Below are positions 17,901 to 24,744 of a DNA stretch of 64,000 nucleotides, one piece after another. Source of the stretch: Bacillota bacterium (GTDB lineage Bacteria; Bacillota; Clostridia; Acetivibrionales; JAEZXR01). Where the stretch lies: the NCBI GenBank assembly GCA_023419605.1, contig JAEZXR010000098.1:1-64000 (forward strand). Reading direction: 5' to 3'. Positions within the stretch are counted from its first letter, which is position 1; every line of letters begins with the position of its first letter. Below the pieces are notes generated by a model, which was given only the letters and a program-made list of their open reading frames with translations, was not told the origin of the DNA and made no database searches. The translations under genes were made by a program, and so were the position numbers.

Positions 17901-18684
17901 CGAAGGTATTAAAGTACCTGGCCATATCGCCCAGTTCATCATTGGAATCAGCCGCCAGCCGAACCTCCAGGTTCGCATCCCCTTGAGAAATCTCCTTAAA
18001 GGTATTTGTGACTGCCACGACCGGGGTTATAACCGCCCGGGTAATCATCGCAGCTATCAGCATCGCCAGAATGGCTGCAATACCCCCTCCCAGGGATAGG
18101 ATAAGGGCCGTCATTTTTTCCATACTGCTGCGAGCATCGCTCCGTATCTTTAATATACCTTCTTCTTCCTTTACCATATCCTCAAGAATGGCACGCATGC
18201 GGTCCATATCCTTTTTACCCGTACCGGATTGAACTACTGCAATCAAATCTTCCATTTTGGACTGACCGGCAAGGACTTTTTGCCTGCCTGTAACCAACTG
18301 GCCGATTTCCCATTCCAGCCAGCTCTCGTAGCCACTTTGCAGCTTGTCCAGCCGTTCCTGCTGCTGGGGATCCTCCCAGGTCAGCGCTTTAATTGCCTCA
18401 TAATGCTGCTCGTAATCAGCCTTTCCCTGGTTAAAGGGCTCAAGGAAATCATCCTTTCCTGCAAGCGCATATCCCCTGGCTCCGGTTTCCATGTTGACCA
18501 GACTTGTTATCATTCCGTCAACTTCCCGGATCACATTATAGGTATGAAGGTTATCCTCCACCACCCTGGATTGCTTGATAAAATTGGCAAAGGCATAACC
18601 AAGGACTCCCAACATAAGTAAGGTTATAACGCCAAAACCTAAAAACATCTTTTGGCTTAATTTCATCTTTCTTAGAAAAAACAC
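14968..18684 (-). CDS. Hybrid sensor histidine kinase: CHASE3-HAMP-GAF-coiled coil-HisKA-HATPase-3x receiver
   Basis: Membrane-bound hybrid kinase of about 1238 aa. Two membrane segments flank a CHASE3-like external domain (about 40-190), then HAMP, a GAF domain (about 290-430), and a coiled coil of three nearly identical 28-residue units (QQEELRQSNEELEEQTKALK type). HisKA carries the phosphorylatable His in NMSHELRTP (near residue 571), followed by HATPase motifs (NNLLSNAFKF, DTGIGIP, GTGLGLSISRE). Three receiver domains end the protein, with DIGLPD, DLMLKD and DIMMPEMDG phosphoacceptor sites. The start used is GTG, 7 bases from GGAGG; an ATG 12 codons upstream lacks such a site. Probable source of phosphate for the receiver-GGDEF protein in the same operon. 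Confidence 0.92.
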   Translation of the reverse strand: MFFLRKMKLSQKMFLGFGVITLLMLGVLGYAFANFIKQSRVVEDNLHTYNVIREVDGMITSLVNMETGARGYALAGKDDFLEPFNQGKADYEQHYEAIKALTWEDPQQQERLDKLQSGYESWLEWEIGQLVTGRQKVLAGQSKMEDLIAVVQSGTGKKDMDRMRAILEDMVKEEEGILKIRSDARSSMEKMTALILSLGGGIAAILAMLIAAMITRAVITPVVAVTNTFKEISQGDANLEVRLAADSNDELGDMARYFNTFVAKLKDIIQDNKKQSWIKTGQAELNEKLRGEQGIEQLATNAVTYVSKYVSAQIGAIYIKTGDNVFKLFGSYAYKRHGNLSNEVRMGEGIVGQSALEKQSILITDVPEDYIKISSGVGEATPANILVAPCLHNHEVKCLIELGSFHPFTDMQLEFIEQISEGIAVSIHSAEARVKMQELLCKTLEQSEELQVQQEELRQSNEELEEQTKALKASELRLQAQQEELKQYNEELEEQTKALKESESRLQAQQEELRITNEELEERTKSLEIQKNDMSIKNDHLKNAQVEIEEKAKALEIASKYKSEFLANMSHELRTPLNSILVLSQMLANKTDHEPLTNKQIEFAKTIYSSGEDLLKLINDILDLSKVEAGKMDVTPENVNVRELAQYVDRSFRPIAVQKGLNFVIHTDNDLPESIISDMQRVQQIINNLLSNAFKFTHDGGITMTIGYRDKADVSGPEGENEEKISISVTDTGIGIPLEKQEVIFEAFKQSDGTTSRKYGGTGLGLSISRELAQLLGGRIYLKSEEGKGSTFTLELPCKYESFEESFAQSAAVKEQDRSKTRNHRQLPAVSETIGNEIKDDREKVSASEKLLLIIEDDKNFSSILLDLSHEKGFKCIVANNGAEGIRLAGNYKPDAILLDIGLPDITGWKVIEQLKEDGETENIPVHIVSGGETRNRQEKPGDIIGYLQKPVTLEKLDEVFNRIEELISKPCKKLLLLDENREQVEKVTEVISKKGIQVQAVDSGAEALKLLNAEQFDCIILDLMLKDMTGLEFLTLLRNESMTNIPVIIHTEKSLTQEDEAELHKYVESIVIKGSKSLERLVAEASLFLHDVNSKIEEKKIKAIRSSQEKEASLNNKKILIVDDDMRNVFALSSILEEKGVRVVVGRNGREGIQKLDQNPDTDLILMDIMMPEMDGYTAMREIRKEEKSRRVPIIALTAKAMKDDRQKCIEAGANDYLVKPIEVDRLISLLRVWLYK

Positions 18685-19001
18685 CAGCATTCCTCCCCAG
18701 GCGGCAAAACAGTACTGCATTAAACGACATCCTGCCCCTGTGCATTTATTTACTTACCCCTACCGAGCCTTCAATAATCAAACTGTAATTTTGTGAGAAC
18801 AAGCAGCAGATAAATAGTAATTTTCTTTACAAAAAATAATAATTCGACTTTTGATATTGCTATTCTAACATGGACGCCTATGCAACACAATCCTTTCGAT
18901 TTCTATTTAGCAGGATTTCTTGCAATCTGCCATGGAGATTATTCACTCGCCGGGCCATACATGGTATAATAGGTAAAAATGACTTTCAGGAGGTAGTTTC
19001 C

Positions 19002-19217
19002 ATGCCTTTTTATGATTTGCGATGTGATCAGTGCGGAGAAGAATTCAACATAATGGCCAGGATGAGCGACCGGGATCAAAAAAACATAAAGTGCCCATCC
19101 TGCGGTAACAACGAACTGAGTACCGTTTTCAAAAATGTCAACATTGTTCAATCCAGAAAAAGCGATGCCGCACAGTGTCCCAATGTCCATAAATGCGGTG
19201 GTTGCTGCGGACATTAA
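19002..19217 (+). CDS. FmdB-family zinc-ribbon protein
   Basis: Small 71-aa protein with the FmdB regulator-type zinc ribbon: it begins PFYDLRCDQCGEEF and has a second pair in KCPSCGN, so one zinc is bound by four cysteines. The C-terminus carries an extra cysteine/histidine cluster (CPNVHKCGGCCGH) that could bind metal. The start ATG follows AGGAGG by 9 bases; a longer upstream reading frame is not needed. A TATAAT box lies about 35 bp upstream with a weak TTCACT at 17-bp spacing. Despite the family name, no regulatory function is established for most members. Confidence 0.82.
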   Translation: MPFYDLRCDQCGEEFNIMARMSDRDQKNIKCPSCGNNELSTVFKNVNIVQSRKSDAAQCPNVHKCGGCCGH

Positions 19218-19303
19218 GTGCAGTGAAAAATAATGCCGTCAAATCGTTGAAGGGGTGTAACCTTCCGAGAGATTTGCAGATTACGACTTTTCAAAAGTAA
19301 AGG

Positions 19304-19347
19304 ACACCCCCCTGTTATACCTATTTTTAGGTATAACAGGGGGGTGT
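19304..19347. terminator. Perfect 20-bp hairpin, probable bidirectional terminator
   Basis: Arms 19304-19323 and 19328-19347 are perfectly complementary around a TTTT loop, with a block of C/G at the base. It lies between the FmdB gene and the convergent lyase-like gene. The flanks are only moderately T-rich, so termination efficiency is uncertain. Confidence 0.7.
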
Positions 19348-19445
19348 TATCTGATATCCAGTCATCTGCCGATACTTTTTCCCATGTCATTCCTGCTGGA
19401 ATTTCAGGGTTTTAGGTTTGTATCAATATTTTTCTATATAACTTC

Positions 19446-20312
19446 TCAATTACCCGGGTTGGCCTCAGAATAGGTATCCGTGTACCGCACCTGGTCAAAA
19501 TACATTTTAAGATTCTTCATCTGCCTGGGTCTGTAGGGCCCAAAGAACACATCAAAGTTGGTATTGGGTGTATAGGAAGTCCCTGCATATACAATTCCAT
19601 CCCCATACCCCACGCGTCCAAGCCAGTCACAGAGCTGTGTACCGTTTTGCCACAGTTTTACCTCACCGTCTTGAGAGTCATTGGTATTTCTCAAAATGGC
19701 CATGATAACGAAGGTATTCCATGTGCCTTTCGTTATCGTCCCCTGGTAAATGGGTTCGCAGGCAGACGGGTTCGCTGTGGTGGTGTTGTTTCTGTACACT
19801 AATTCATATTTAAAGGTAGTGTCGGATCCACTATGGATCAAGCGCAACTCTAACGGGGGTGACATCGGGGCTCCCTGCCACCATTGAAATATCTGCGTCG
19901 TAGAATCAGGGTCCTCCATGGTTGAATCCAATTTTACAGCAAAGCCCCAGTACTTTTTTTGTCCGAAAGTCAAAGGGTTCTGGTCATTTCCGGAAATAAT
20001 CCTGTGCTGGCTTTTATCCGTGGTGTTCCCGTCAGAGGCCGTTCCCGAAGTTGGATCCATTTGATAGGCAATGCCGTAGCTTCCCCTGTACTTTTGGGAA
20101 GAAGTAAGTACCGGTGCATGAAAGTCACCTTTTCGTATAAAGGGATAGGTATTGGCACCTTCGGCAAGATTGTACGTACTGCCGTCAACAGAGGCATTTT
20201 CAAAACTGATATACCGGAAGGCGGCTGCAGCAACGGAGTATGTGCCGCATAACAATGCTGCAACAATACAAATAACTGACACTACTTTTGTGATATTGTT
20301 TCCTTTCAACAT
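19446..20312 (-). CDS. Exported polysaccharide-lyase-like protein
   Basis: Secreted protein of 288 aa with a signal peptide (residues 1 to about 30, ending VAAAA). The rest is beta-rich and fits the jelly-roll polysaccharide lyase/heparin-lyase-I-like fold: an initial FENASVDGS strand, the QHRIISG motif, KKYWGFAVKLD, FQWWQGAP, and a C-terminal VFFGPYRP...YFDQVRYTDTY strand. Such proteins cleave or bind acidic polysaccharides outside the cell. The exact substrate and lyase family cannot be read from the sequence, and catalytic residues are not certain. AGGAGG precedes the ATG. It is isolated, with a hairpin downstream. Confidence 0.65.
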   Translation of the reverse strand: MLKGNNITKVVSVICIVAALLCGTYSVAAAAFRYISFENASVDGSTYNLAEGANTYPFIRKGDFHAPVLTSSQKYRGSYGIAYQMDPTSGTASDGNTTDKSQHRIISGNDQNPLTFGQKKYWGFAVKLDSTMEDPDSTTQIFQWWQGAPMSPPLELRLIHSGSDTTFKYELVYRNNTTTANPSACEPIYQGTITKGTWNTFVIMAILRNTNDSQDGEVKLWQNGTQLCDWLGRVGYGDGIVYAGTSYTPNTNFDVFFGPYRPRQMKNLKMYFDQVRYTDTYSEANPGN

Positions 20313-20630
20313 AAACTACCTCCTGTTTTTATTTTTACAGACTTCCACTATACAAGCTAAGGGACCAACATCTTAACACCACCCCTATTCGCCAAAATCC
20401 TCCTTTCCTCGGGCCAGTGAAGGAATTGCTTCATCCTTTTTCAAAGGCCCTGATTATATCATTTGGATGAGGCAAGACATTGCATAAAATTTCCTACTTG
20501 TATACCGACAAAGCGAATTCTATCAATTTTGCGTTTATATAAAAACAGGTTGATATTTTTATTTGGTGCACTTTTTTACTGAATTTTAGTATAAATGCTG
20601 CAAATTCCCTAAACTATCCATTAAAAAATG
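20313..20630. other. Intergenic region without a gene
   Basis: About 318 bp of AT-rich spacer between the divergent lyase-like and UPF0016 transcription units. It must hold the lyase promoter on the minus strand, but I cannot pick convincing boxes. No reading frame, RNA motif or repeat is apparent. Confidence 0.5.
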
Positions 20631-20658
20631 TTGACAAGCTAGCACTTTCTAGTATATT
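20631..20658 (+). promoter_or_regulatory. Promoter of the manganese riboswitch transcript
   Basis: TTGACA at 20631-20636 and TATATT at 20653-20658, spaced by 16 bp. A TATAAT a few bases further would be 21 bp away and is less suitable. Transcription would begin just before the riboswitch aptamer. Confidence 0.7.
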
Positions 20659-20669
20659 ATAATGTTTGT

Positions 20670-20806
20670 TAAAAGGGAGTAGTTGGAACTGCAAGGTCAA
20701 CATACTGGCGTACAAAACAGCCTGGCCTTGTGACCGGAATTGGTAACGAGACTTTTAGCATGATTCAGTATTTTTACTGGGTTATGTTAAAGGTTTTTTT
20801 TATTGC
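20670..20806 (+). ncRNA. yybP-ykoY manganese riboswitch with intrinsic terminator
   Basis: The leader has the hallmarks of the yybP-ykoY class: AAAGGGAGTAG at the 5' side, the conserved GGTCAACATACTGG loop, and the second loop around GGTAACGAGACTTTTAGC. The 3' end of the aptamer is shared with a terminator: ACTTTTAGCATGATTCAGT can pair with ACTGGGTTATGTTAAAGGT over 19 positions using G-U wobbles, followed by eight T. Mn2+ binding to the aptamer should prevent this hairpin and switch the gene on. It precedes a UPF0016 cation exporter gene, a known partner class for this riboswitch. Confidence 0.9.
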
Positions 20807-20821
20807 GAAGGGAGAGTGAAA

Positions 20822-20955
20822 ATATTACTTCATCTTTTTTGCGGGCCGCCATGGGTTCCATGAAGGGTATAGCAAAATTATAGATGAAGTTATATTTTAC
20901 TGACCTGAAAATTGCATATCCTAATGCGGTATCAGCCATTTGCAATTTTCGTAGC
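20822..20955 (+). other. Two extra hairpins in the leader between riboswitch and gene
   Basis: After the riboswitch terminator the leader can fold twice more: ACTTCATCT (near 20826) with AGATGAAGT (near 20882), and GAAAATTGCA (near 20906) with TGCAATTTTC (near 20941). Neither has a T tract. They leave the Shine-Dalgarno AAAGGA free. Function unknown. Confidence 0.55.
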
Positions 20956-20985
20956 TTTACATAAATTTCAGAAAGGATGTCGGAT

Positions 20986-21732
20986 ATGAATCAAACATTA
21001 ACAGCTTTTCTTTTTTCAGCGGGAGCAGTCACTCTCGCCGAGATGGGTGATAAAACCCAGCTGCTGGCTATGGCCTTTGCCACCAAGTATAAGGCCTCCA
21101 AGGTATTGTTAGGCGTTTTTATCGCAACGATTTTCAACCATGCCTTGGCTGTTGCCGTAGGTAATTTGATTACCAAGTTTAATGCCATCGATGTGTGGAT
21201 CAGCGGTATAGCAGCGATTTCCTTCATTTTCTTCGGTTTATGGACCATCCGGGGCGATAAACTGGAGGGAGAAGAAAATCGAGCTTCCAAATATGGAGCT
21301 GTCATGACCGTTACCATCGCCTTCTTCATCGCCGAACTCGGAGATAAGACACAGTTGGCCACCATCGCCTTGGCCACTCAATTCCCCGGTGTTCCCGCAG
21401 GAATACTGATGGGTACAACCACAGGCATGCTGATCGCTGATTCCATTGGAATCATTGTAGGTGTCGTTGCCTGTAAGAAGATCCCGGAAAGAACCATTAA
21501 GCTTATTTCTGCCGCTGCTTTTATTCTTTTCGGGTTTATTGCCAGCTTCCAAGTCTGTCTTGACAAGCTTGGACTCGGAATGGGCCCCACCCTGGGCATC
21601 CTATCGGGTCTGGCTGTTGTTACGGCGGTTGCAGCTTACCTCATCATTAAAACTTCTCCCAAGGAAGCAGAAAATGAATCTGTCGCTGCATACTGCAAAA
21701 TCAGAAATCAGGAGCCTACACCGGAAAAATAA
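20986..21732 (+). CDS. UPF0016 (TMEM165/GDT1) family manganese exporter
   Basis: Membrane protein of 248 aa with six to seven hydrophobic helices in two homologous halves. Each half carries the family signature E-x-G-D-K-T (LAEMGDKTQLLA near residue 22 and IAELGDKTQLAT near residue 115). UPF0016 proteins are cation exchangers, and bacterial members export Mn2+. The preceding yybP-ykoY riboswitch strongly supports a manganese detoxification role in the cytoplasmic membrane. The ATG used is three codons inside an earlier in-frame ATG and follows AAAGGA by about 8 bases. A strong terminator follows, so it is a single-gene unit. Confidence 0.92.
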   Translation: MNQTLTAFLFSAGAVTLAEMGDKTQLLAMAFATKYKASKVLLGVFIATIFNHALAVAVGNLITKFNAIDVWISGIAAISFIFFGLWTIRGDKLEGEENRASKYGAVMTVTIAFFIAELGDKTQLATIALATQFPGVPAGILMGTTTGMLIADSIGIIVGVVACKKIPERTIKLISAAAFILFGFIASFQVCLDKLGLGMGPTLGILSGLAVVTAVAAYLIIKTSPKEAENESVAAYCKIRNQEPTPEK

Positions 21733-21756
21733 TGGTACTCCTTCTTTTCTACTGAT

Positions 21757-21799
21757 AAGGAAAGCAAGTACTGCTGCAAATGTGGTACTTGCTTTCCTT
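21757..21799 (+). terminator. Terminator after the UPF0016 gene
   Basis: Perfect stem of at least 13 bp (GGAAAGCAAGTAC / GTACTTGCTTTCC) with a 13-base loop, followed by TTTATTTCTT. Confidence 0.92.
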
Positions 21800-21846
21800 T
21801 ATTTCTTCTGCTAGATTTTATAATATTTTGATAACCCATCCAAAAT

Positions 21847-22115
21847 TGTCGAAACTCTGACGTGTATTTTTATGGCGAAATTTCCAGGCAAATACTGGAT
21901 AATTCGACAAATTGTTCATCCACGCATATATATGCATAGATATACACTAGAGCTTCGGCAACTCAAAACGTGCTTAAATCAAGCCTCTCATAGGTCATCC
22001 CAATTCTGTTCGCAATAATTTCCCATAAATTCCATAACATTTTTTGCAAATTTTATAATTTATTGTTGACTACTACTGGAATTTATGTTACTATAATACT
22101 GCAAAGTTTGTCGAA
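21847..22115 (+). promoter_or_regulatory. abrB promoter region with four Spo0A-type boxes
   Basis: Spo0A box consensus is TGNCGAA. Matches: TGTCGAA at 21847-21853, TGGCGAA at 21873-21879, the reverse complement of TGTCGAA at 21903-21909, and TGTCGAA at 22109-22115. A TATAAT at 22092-22097 places the start of transcription near 22104, so the last box covers about +5 to +11, similar to the position where Spo0A represses abrB in Bacillus subtilis. A TTGACT lies upstream but 20 bp from TATAAT (17 bp from an overlapping TACTAT). The rest of the spacer shows no gene. Confidence 0.75.
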
Positions 22116-22145
22116 TACTGCAAAAAAACATAGGAGGATATTTGA

Positions 22146-22385
22146 ATGAAATCTACAGGTATTGTTAGAAAAGTTGACGAATTGGGAAGGGTTGTACTCC
22201 CTATCGAATTAAGAAGGACTCTGGATATCGCAGAGAAGGATGCTCTGGAAATTTATGTTGATGGGGCTACAATTATACTCAAGAAGTATGAACCTGCTTG
22301 CATATTCTGTGGAAATGCAAAGGATGTAACAGTTTACAAAGGCAAAAACATCTGTCCAGAATGCATGAGAGAGTTAAAGAAATAA
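22146..22385 (+). CDS. abrB: AbrB-family transition state regulator
   Basis: DNA-binding regulator of 79 aa. The N-terminal swapped-hairpin domain (STGIVRKVDELGRVVLPIELRRTL) is nearly identical to Bacillus AbrB and binds DNA as a dimer or tetramer. Instead of the Bacillus C-terminal multimerisation domain it has a short segment with two CxxC pairs (CIFCGN and CPEC), likely a zinc site, as in other clostridial AbrB proteins. ATG start with AGGAGG upstream. It is transcribed away from the rsmI/holB block, unlike most gene orders in this neighbourhood, and is preceded by Spo0A boxes, implying repression at sporulation onset. Confidence 0.95.
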   Translation: MKSTGIVRKVDELGRVVLPIELRRTLDIAEKDALEIYVDGATIILKKYEPACIFCGNAKDVTVYKGKNICPECMRELKK

Positions 22386-22419
22386 TTGACATTTAACGGT
22401 ATACATGTACCGGTTACAT

Positions 22420-22456
22420 AAAGGAGTTTGATTGCGGCCCAATCAGACTCCTTTTA
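22420..22456 (+). terminator. Terminator after abrB
   Basis: Stem AAAGGAGTTTGATT / AATCAGACTCCTTT with one mismatch and a short GC loop, followed by TATTTT. It sits between convergent abrB and rsmI and may serve both. Confidence 0.88.
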
Positions 22457-22480
22457 TTTTCATCACTCCTTATACTCAAC

Positions 22481-23329
22481 CTATTCTTCCAGCAGACTCC
22501 CATAAACATCCCTTTTGCTGATTCCCCGGTCCTCGGCAACCTTCTTCATGGCGTCCTTTTTATTCATGCCTTTGTCCATGTACATTTCCACATGCTCCTT
22601 GAGGCTTATAGCTTCCCACCGGTTTACCTCGTTCTGGCGGATGGCTTCCTCGGATACCCCTTCTACCATGAGGACAAACTCACCCTTTGGCGCCGTTTCT
22701 TCATACTTCTCGATGGCAGTGGAAAGACTGCACCGTATCACTTCCTCGAACTTCTTGGTCAACTCTCTGGCCAATACGATATTCCGGTCTCCCAGGCCCT
22801 CGTACAAATCCTTCAGGGTATAGCCGAGCTTATGCGGCGCCTCATAGAAGATGATGGTTCGCACCTCATTTTTCAGCGATTGAATCCTTTCCTTTCTGGA
22901 CCGTTTGTTCATCGGCAGGAAGCCTTCGAAAACAAACCGCCCCGTAGGCAGTCCCGAGATCACCAGTCCGGTGATGGCGGCCACAGCTCCCGGTATCATG
23001 GTAACCTGAATGCCGTTTTGAATTGCAAGCTTTACCAGATCCTCTCCCGGGTCCGATATCCCCGGAGAACCGGCATCCGAAACCAGTGCGATATTTTTGC
23101 CTTCCTCCAACTGCCGGATCAGATAATTCCCCTTTTCCACCTTGTTATGTTCGTAATAGCTGGTAAGTGATTTGTTTATATGTAAATGATTCAGTAACTT
23201 CAGCGTCTGCCGGGTATCCTCCGCCGCAATCAAGTCAACCTCTCCCAGAATTCGAATTGCCCGCAGGGTCATATCCTCCAAATTGCCAATAGGAGTCGCC
23301 ACCAGATATAATGTTCCTTTTTCGCTCAA
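22481..23329 (-). CDS. rsmI: 16S rRNA (cytidine1402-2'-O)-methyltransferase
   Basis: Tetrapyrrole-methylase-fold enzyme that 2'-O-methylates C1402 of 16S rRNA at the ribosomal P site. The family signature is clear at the start (LYLVATPIGNLEDMTLRAI, then DLIAAEDTRQTLKLL), with SDAGSPGISDPG and PGAVAAITGLVISGLP further on. The length of 282 aa is normal. It is the last gene of the leftward block that starts at yaaO/tmk, in the same order as in Bacillus. A GIY-YIG endonuclease gene (yazA) often lies between it and the upstream methyltransferase; here only a 133-bp spacer is found. Confidence 0.95.
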   Translation of the reverse strand: MSEKGTLYLVATPIGNLEDMTLRAIRILGEVDLIAAEDTRQTLKLLNHLHINKSLTSYYEHNKVEKGNYLIRQLEEGKNIALVSDAGSPGISDPGEDLVKLAIQNGIQVTMIPGAVAAITGLVISGLPTGRFVFEGFLPMNKRSRKERIQSLKNEVRTIIFYEAPHKLGYTLKDLYEGLGDRNIVLARELTKKFEEVIRCSLSTAIEKYEETAPKGEFVLMVEGVSEEAIRQNEVNRWEAISLKEHVEMYMDKGMNKKDAMKKVAEDRGISKRDVYGSLLEE

Positions 23330-23462
23330 TGGTTTTTACCTCCGTTCCCTATATCAAATTGCCCTGGAGACAAAATTGCGTCTCTGCCCATTCTTCTCCG
23401 GCGCCTGAAAGCAGCAAATGGTGTGCAGGCTTTCAGCCCGGAGATATGCACAAGGTTGCCCC

Positions 23463-24224
23463 TCAGTTATCTTCGGAACCGCATGTCCCTCTGGCATAAA
23501 TTTCATCAATCTCTTTTGAAAAATTCCCCTTTTCATCATACACGTATAATGGATCCATCATTTTCAACTGCGGATTTCCGCCCCGCGTCCCCTTAATAAG
23601 CAGAAGGTTGGCTTTCTTATAGGGAGATGGATGGACAAACCGGATGTATTTGGGCTCGATTTTATAGCTTCTCATTAACCATATAATATCAACCAGGCGA
23701 TCCGGGCGATGGACCATGGCAAACTGGCCTCCAGGCTTTAGCAGCTTGCTGGCGGCTTTGATTACATCCTCCAGGGTACACAGAAGTTCATGACGGGATA
23801 TGGCTTTCATATCTGCCGGGTTTACCAGTCCTCCTCCATGATTCATGTAAGGGGGATTGGAAACGACCACGTCAAAGCCGGAGGCTCCAAACAGCTCCAC
23901 GCTTTCCTTAATGTCTCCCTGTACCACTTTAACCCGGTCCTGCAGATTGTTCAGCAGCACCGTACGGTTTGCCATTTCCGTCATGGGCTCCTGTATCTCA
24001 AGTCCAATCACCGATGCGGCCCCTGTTTTCCCTGCAATCAGAACAGGAATGATGCCTGTCCCGGTACCCAGATCTATGACCCGGGCATCCTTTCTTACAT
24101 CGGCGAAGTTTGCCAGGAGGACTGCATCTACACCGAAGCAGAACCCTTCCGTATTTTGAATGATTTTAAGCCCTTTATATTGGAGGTCGTCGATGCGCTC
24201 GTTTGCGCGTATCTGTATATTCAA
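23463..24224 (-). CDS. tRNA1(Val) (adenine37-N6)-methyltransferase-like protein (YabB/TrmN6)
   Basis: Class I SAM-dependent methyltransferase of 253 aa with the N6-adenine signature NPPYMN in VVSNPPYMNHGGG and the SAM loop VIDLGTGTGIIPVL. It begins with the family motif DDLQYKGLKIIQNTEGFCFGVD. The YabB/TrmN6 group methylates A37 of a valine tRNA in E. coli; the substrate in Firmicutes is less certain. The start is TTG (residues NIQIRANERID follow), with AGGAG about 11 bases upstream. It lies in the conserved holB-ricT-yabB-rsmI order, but a ferredoxin gene with its own terminator separates it from ricT. Confidence 0.88.
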   Translation of the reverse strand: MNIQIRANERIDDLQYKGLKIIQNTEGFCFGVDAVLLANFADVRKDARVIDLGTGTGIIPVLIAGKTGAASVIGLEIQEPMTEMANRTVLLNNLQDRVKVVQGDIKESVELFGASGFDVVVSNPPYMNHGGGLVNPADMKAISRHELLCTLEDVIKAASKLLKPGGQFAMVHRPDRLVDIIWLMRSYKIEPKYIRFVHPSPYKKANLLLIKGTRGGNPQLKMMDPLYVYDEKGNFSKEIDEIYARGTCGSEDN

Positions 24225-24261
24225 ATTGGCTCTCGCTCCTACTCTCTATAATTACACGCAA

Positions 24262-24309
24262 AATAAGAGGCCAGGTGGAAAAGCATAAAGCTCCCCCCTG
24301 ACCTCTTAA
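24262..24309 (-). terminator. Terminator after the ferredoxin gene
   Basis: Stem built from TAAGAGGTCAGG and CCTGGCCTCTTA with a long loop, then TTTT on the minus strand. It lies between the ferredoxin stop and the methyltransferase start. Confidence 0.82.
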
Positions 24310-24319
24310 ATTAGCAAAA

Positions 24320-24490
24320 TTACTGTTGTTGTGGAGCATCCACAGGACAAACATTTGCACATGCACCGCATTCTATGCAAGCATCTGCGTCAATAACGTA
24401 TACACTGTCTCCTGCAGATATGCATGATACAGGGCATTCAGATTCACAAGCACCACAGCTGATGCAACTGTCAACTATTTTGTATGCCAT
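24320..24490 (-). CDS. 2[4Fe-4S] ferredoxin
   Basis: Clostridial-type ferredoxin of 56 aa. Two complete CxxCxxCxxxCP motifs (CISCGACESECP and CIECGACANVCP) bind two [4Fe-4S] clusters for low-potential electron transfer. The true start is the ATG after AGGAGG at 9 bases; a longer frame upstream should be ignored. It is inserted between ricT and the YabB-like gene but is flanked by its own promoter-like region (TAAAAT near 24553) and terminator, so it is probably independently transcribed. It may serve the AKR-ferredoxin protein and other redox enzymes; that is inference. Confidence 0.95.
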   Translation of the reverse strand: MAYKIVDSCISCGACESECPVSCISAGDSVYVIDADACIECGACANVCPVDAPQQQ

Positions 24491-24515
24491 CGAAGGCCAC
24501 CTCCTAAGCAAAACT

Positions 24516-24538
24516 TTCATAGGATTTTGTCCTATGAA
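24516..24538 (-). promoter_or_regulatory. 9-bp hairpin in the ferredoxin leader
   Basis: TTCATAGGA and TCCTATGAA form a perfect stem around a five-base loop, about 20 bases upstream of the ferredoxin Shine-Dalgarno sequence. It could stabilise the abundant short mRNA or act as a protein-binding site. The rest of the 250-bp spacer to ricT contains another small hairpin near 24690 but no gene. Confidence 0.55.
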
Positions 24539-24744
24539 TACCGTTTCTATTTTACCACTAATAAAGTGGAATGAAAACTACTTTTAAAAAACTTTTTTCT
24601 TAAATCTATTAAAACCTCGACCTGCCCCTCCCTGAAGGAGGGCGCGCCAAAAACTGCAGACAAATAGGTTTCATCCCTCTGCACTTCCATAGGAAGTCGC
24701 AGAACCATTTCTATTTATTACTTTCTCCGGCAGCAAGTCTCCCC

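Noticed and set aside
20849..20881. Ten-codon ATG frame in the leader of the UPF0016 gene
   Set aside because: It has no Shine-Dalgarno sequence and lies within a hairpin; more likely chance than a leader peptide.
24530..24744. Hidden yabA gene between ricT and the ferredoxin gene
   Set aside because: Only short frames and small hairpins are present in this spacer; no coiled coil plus zinc motif typical of YabA.
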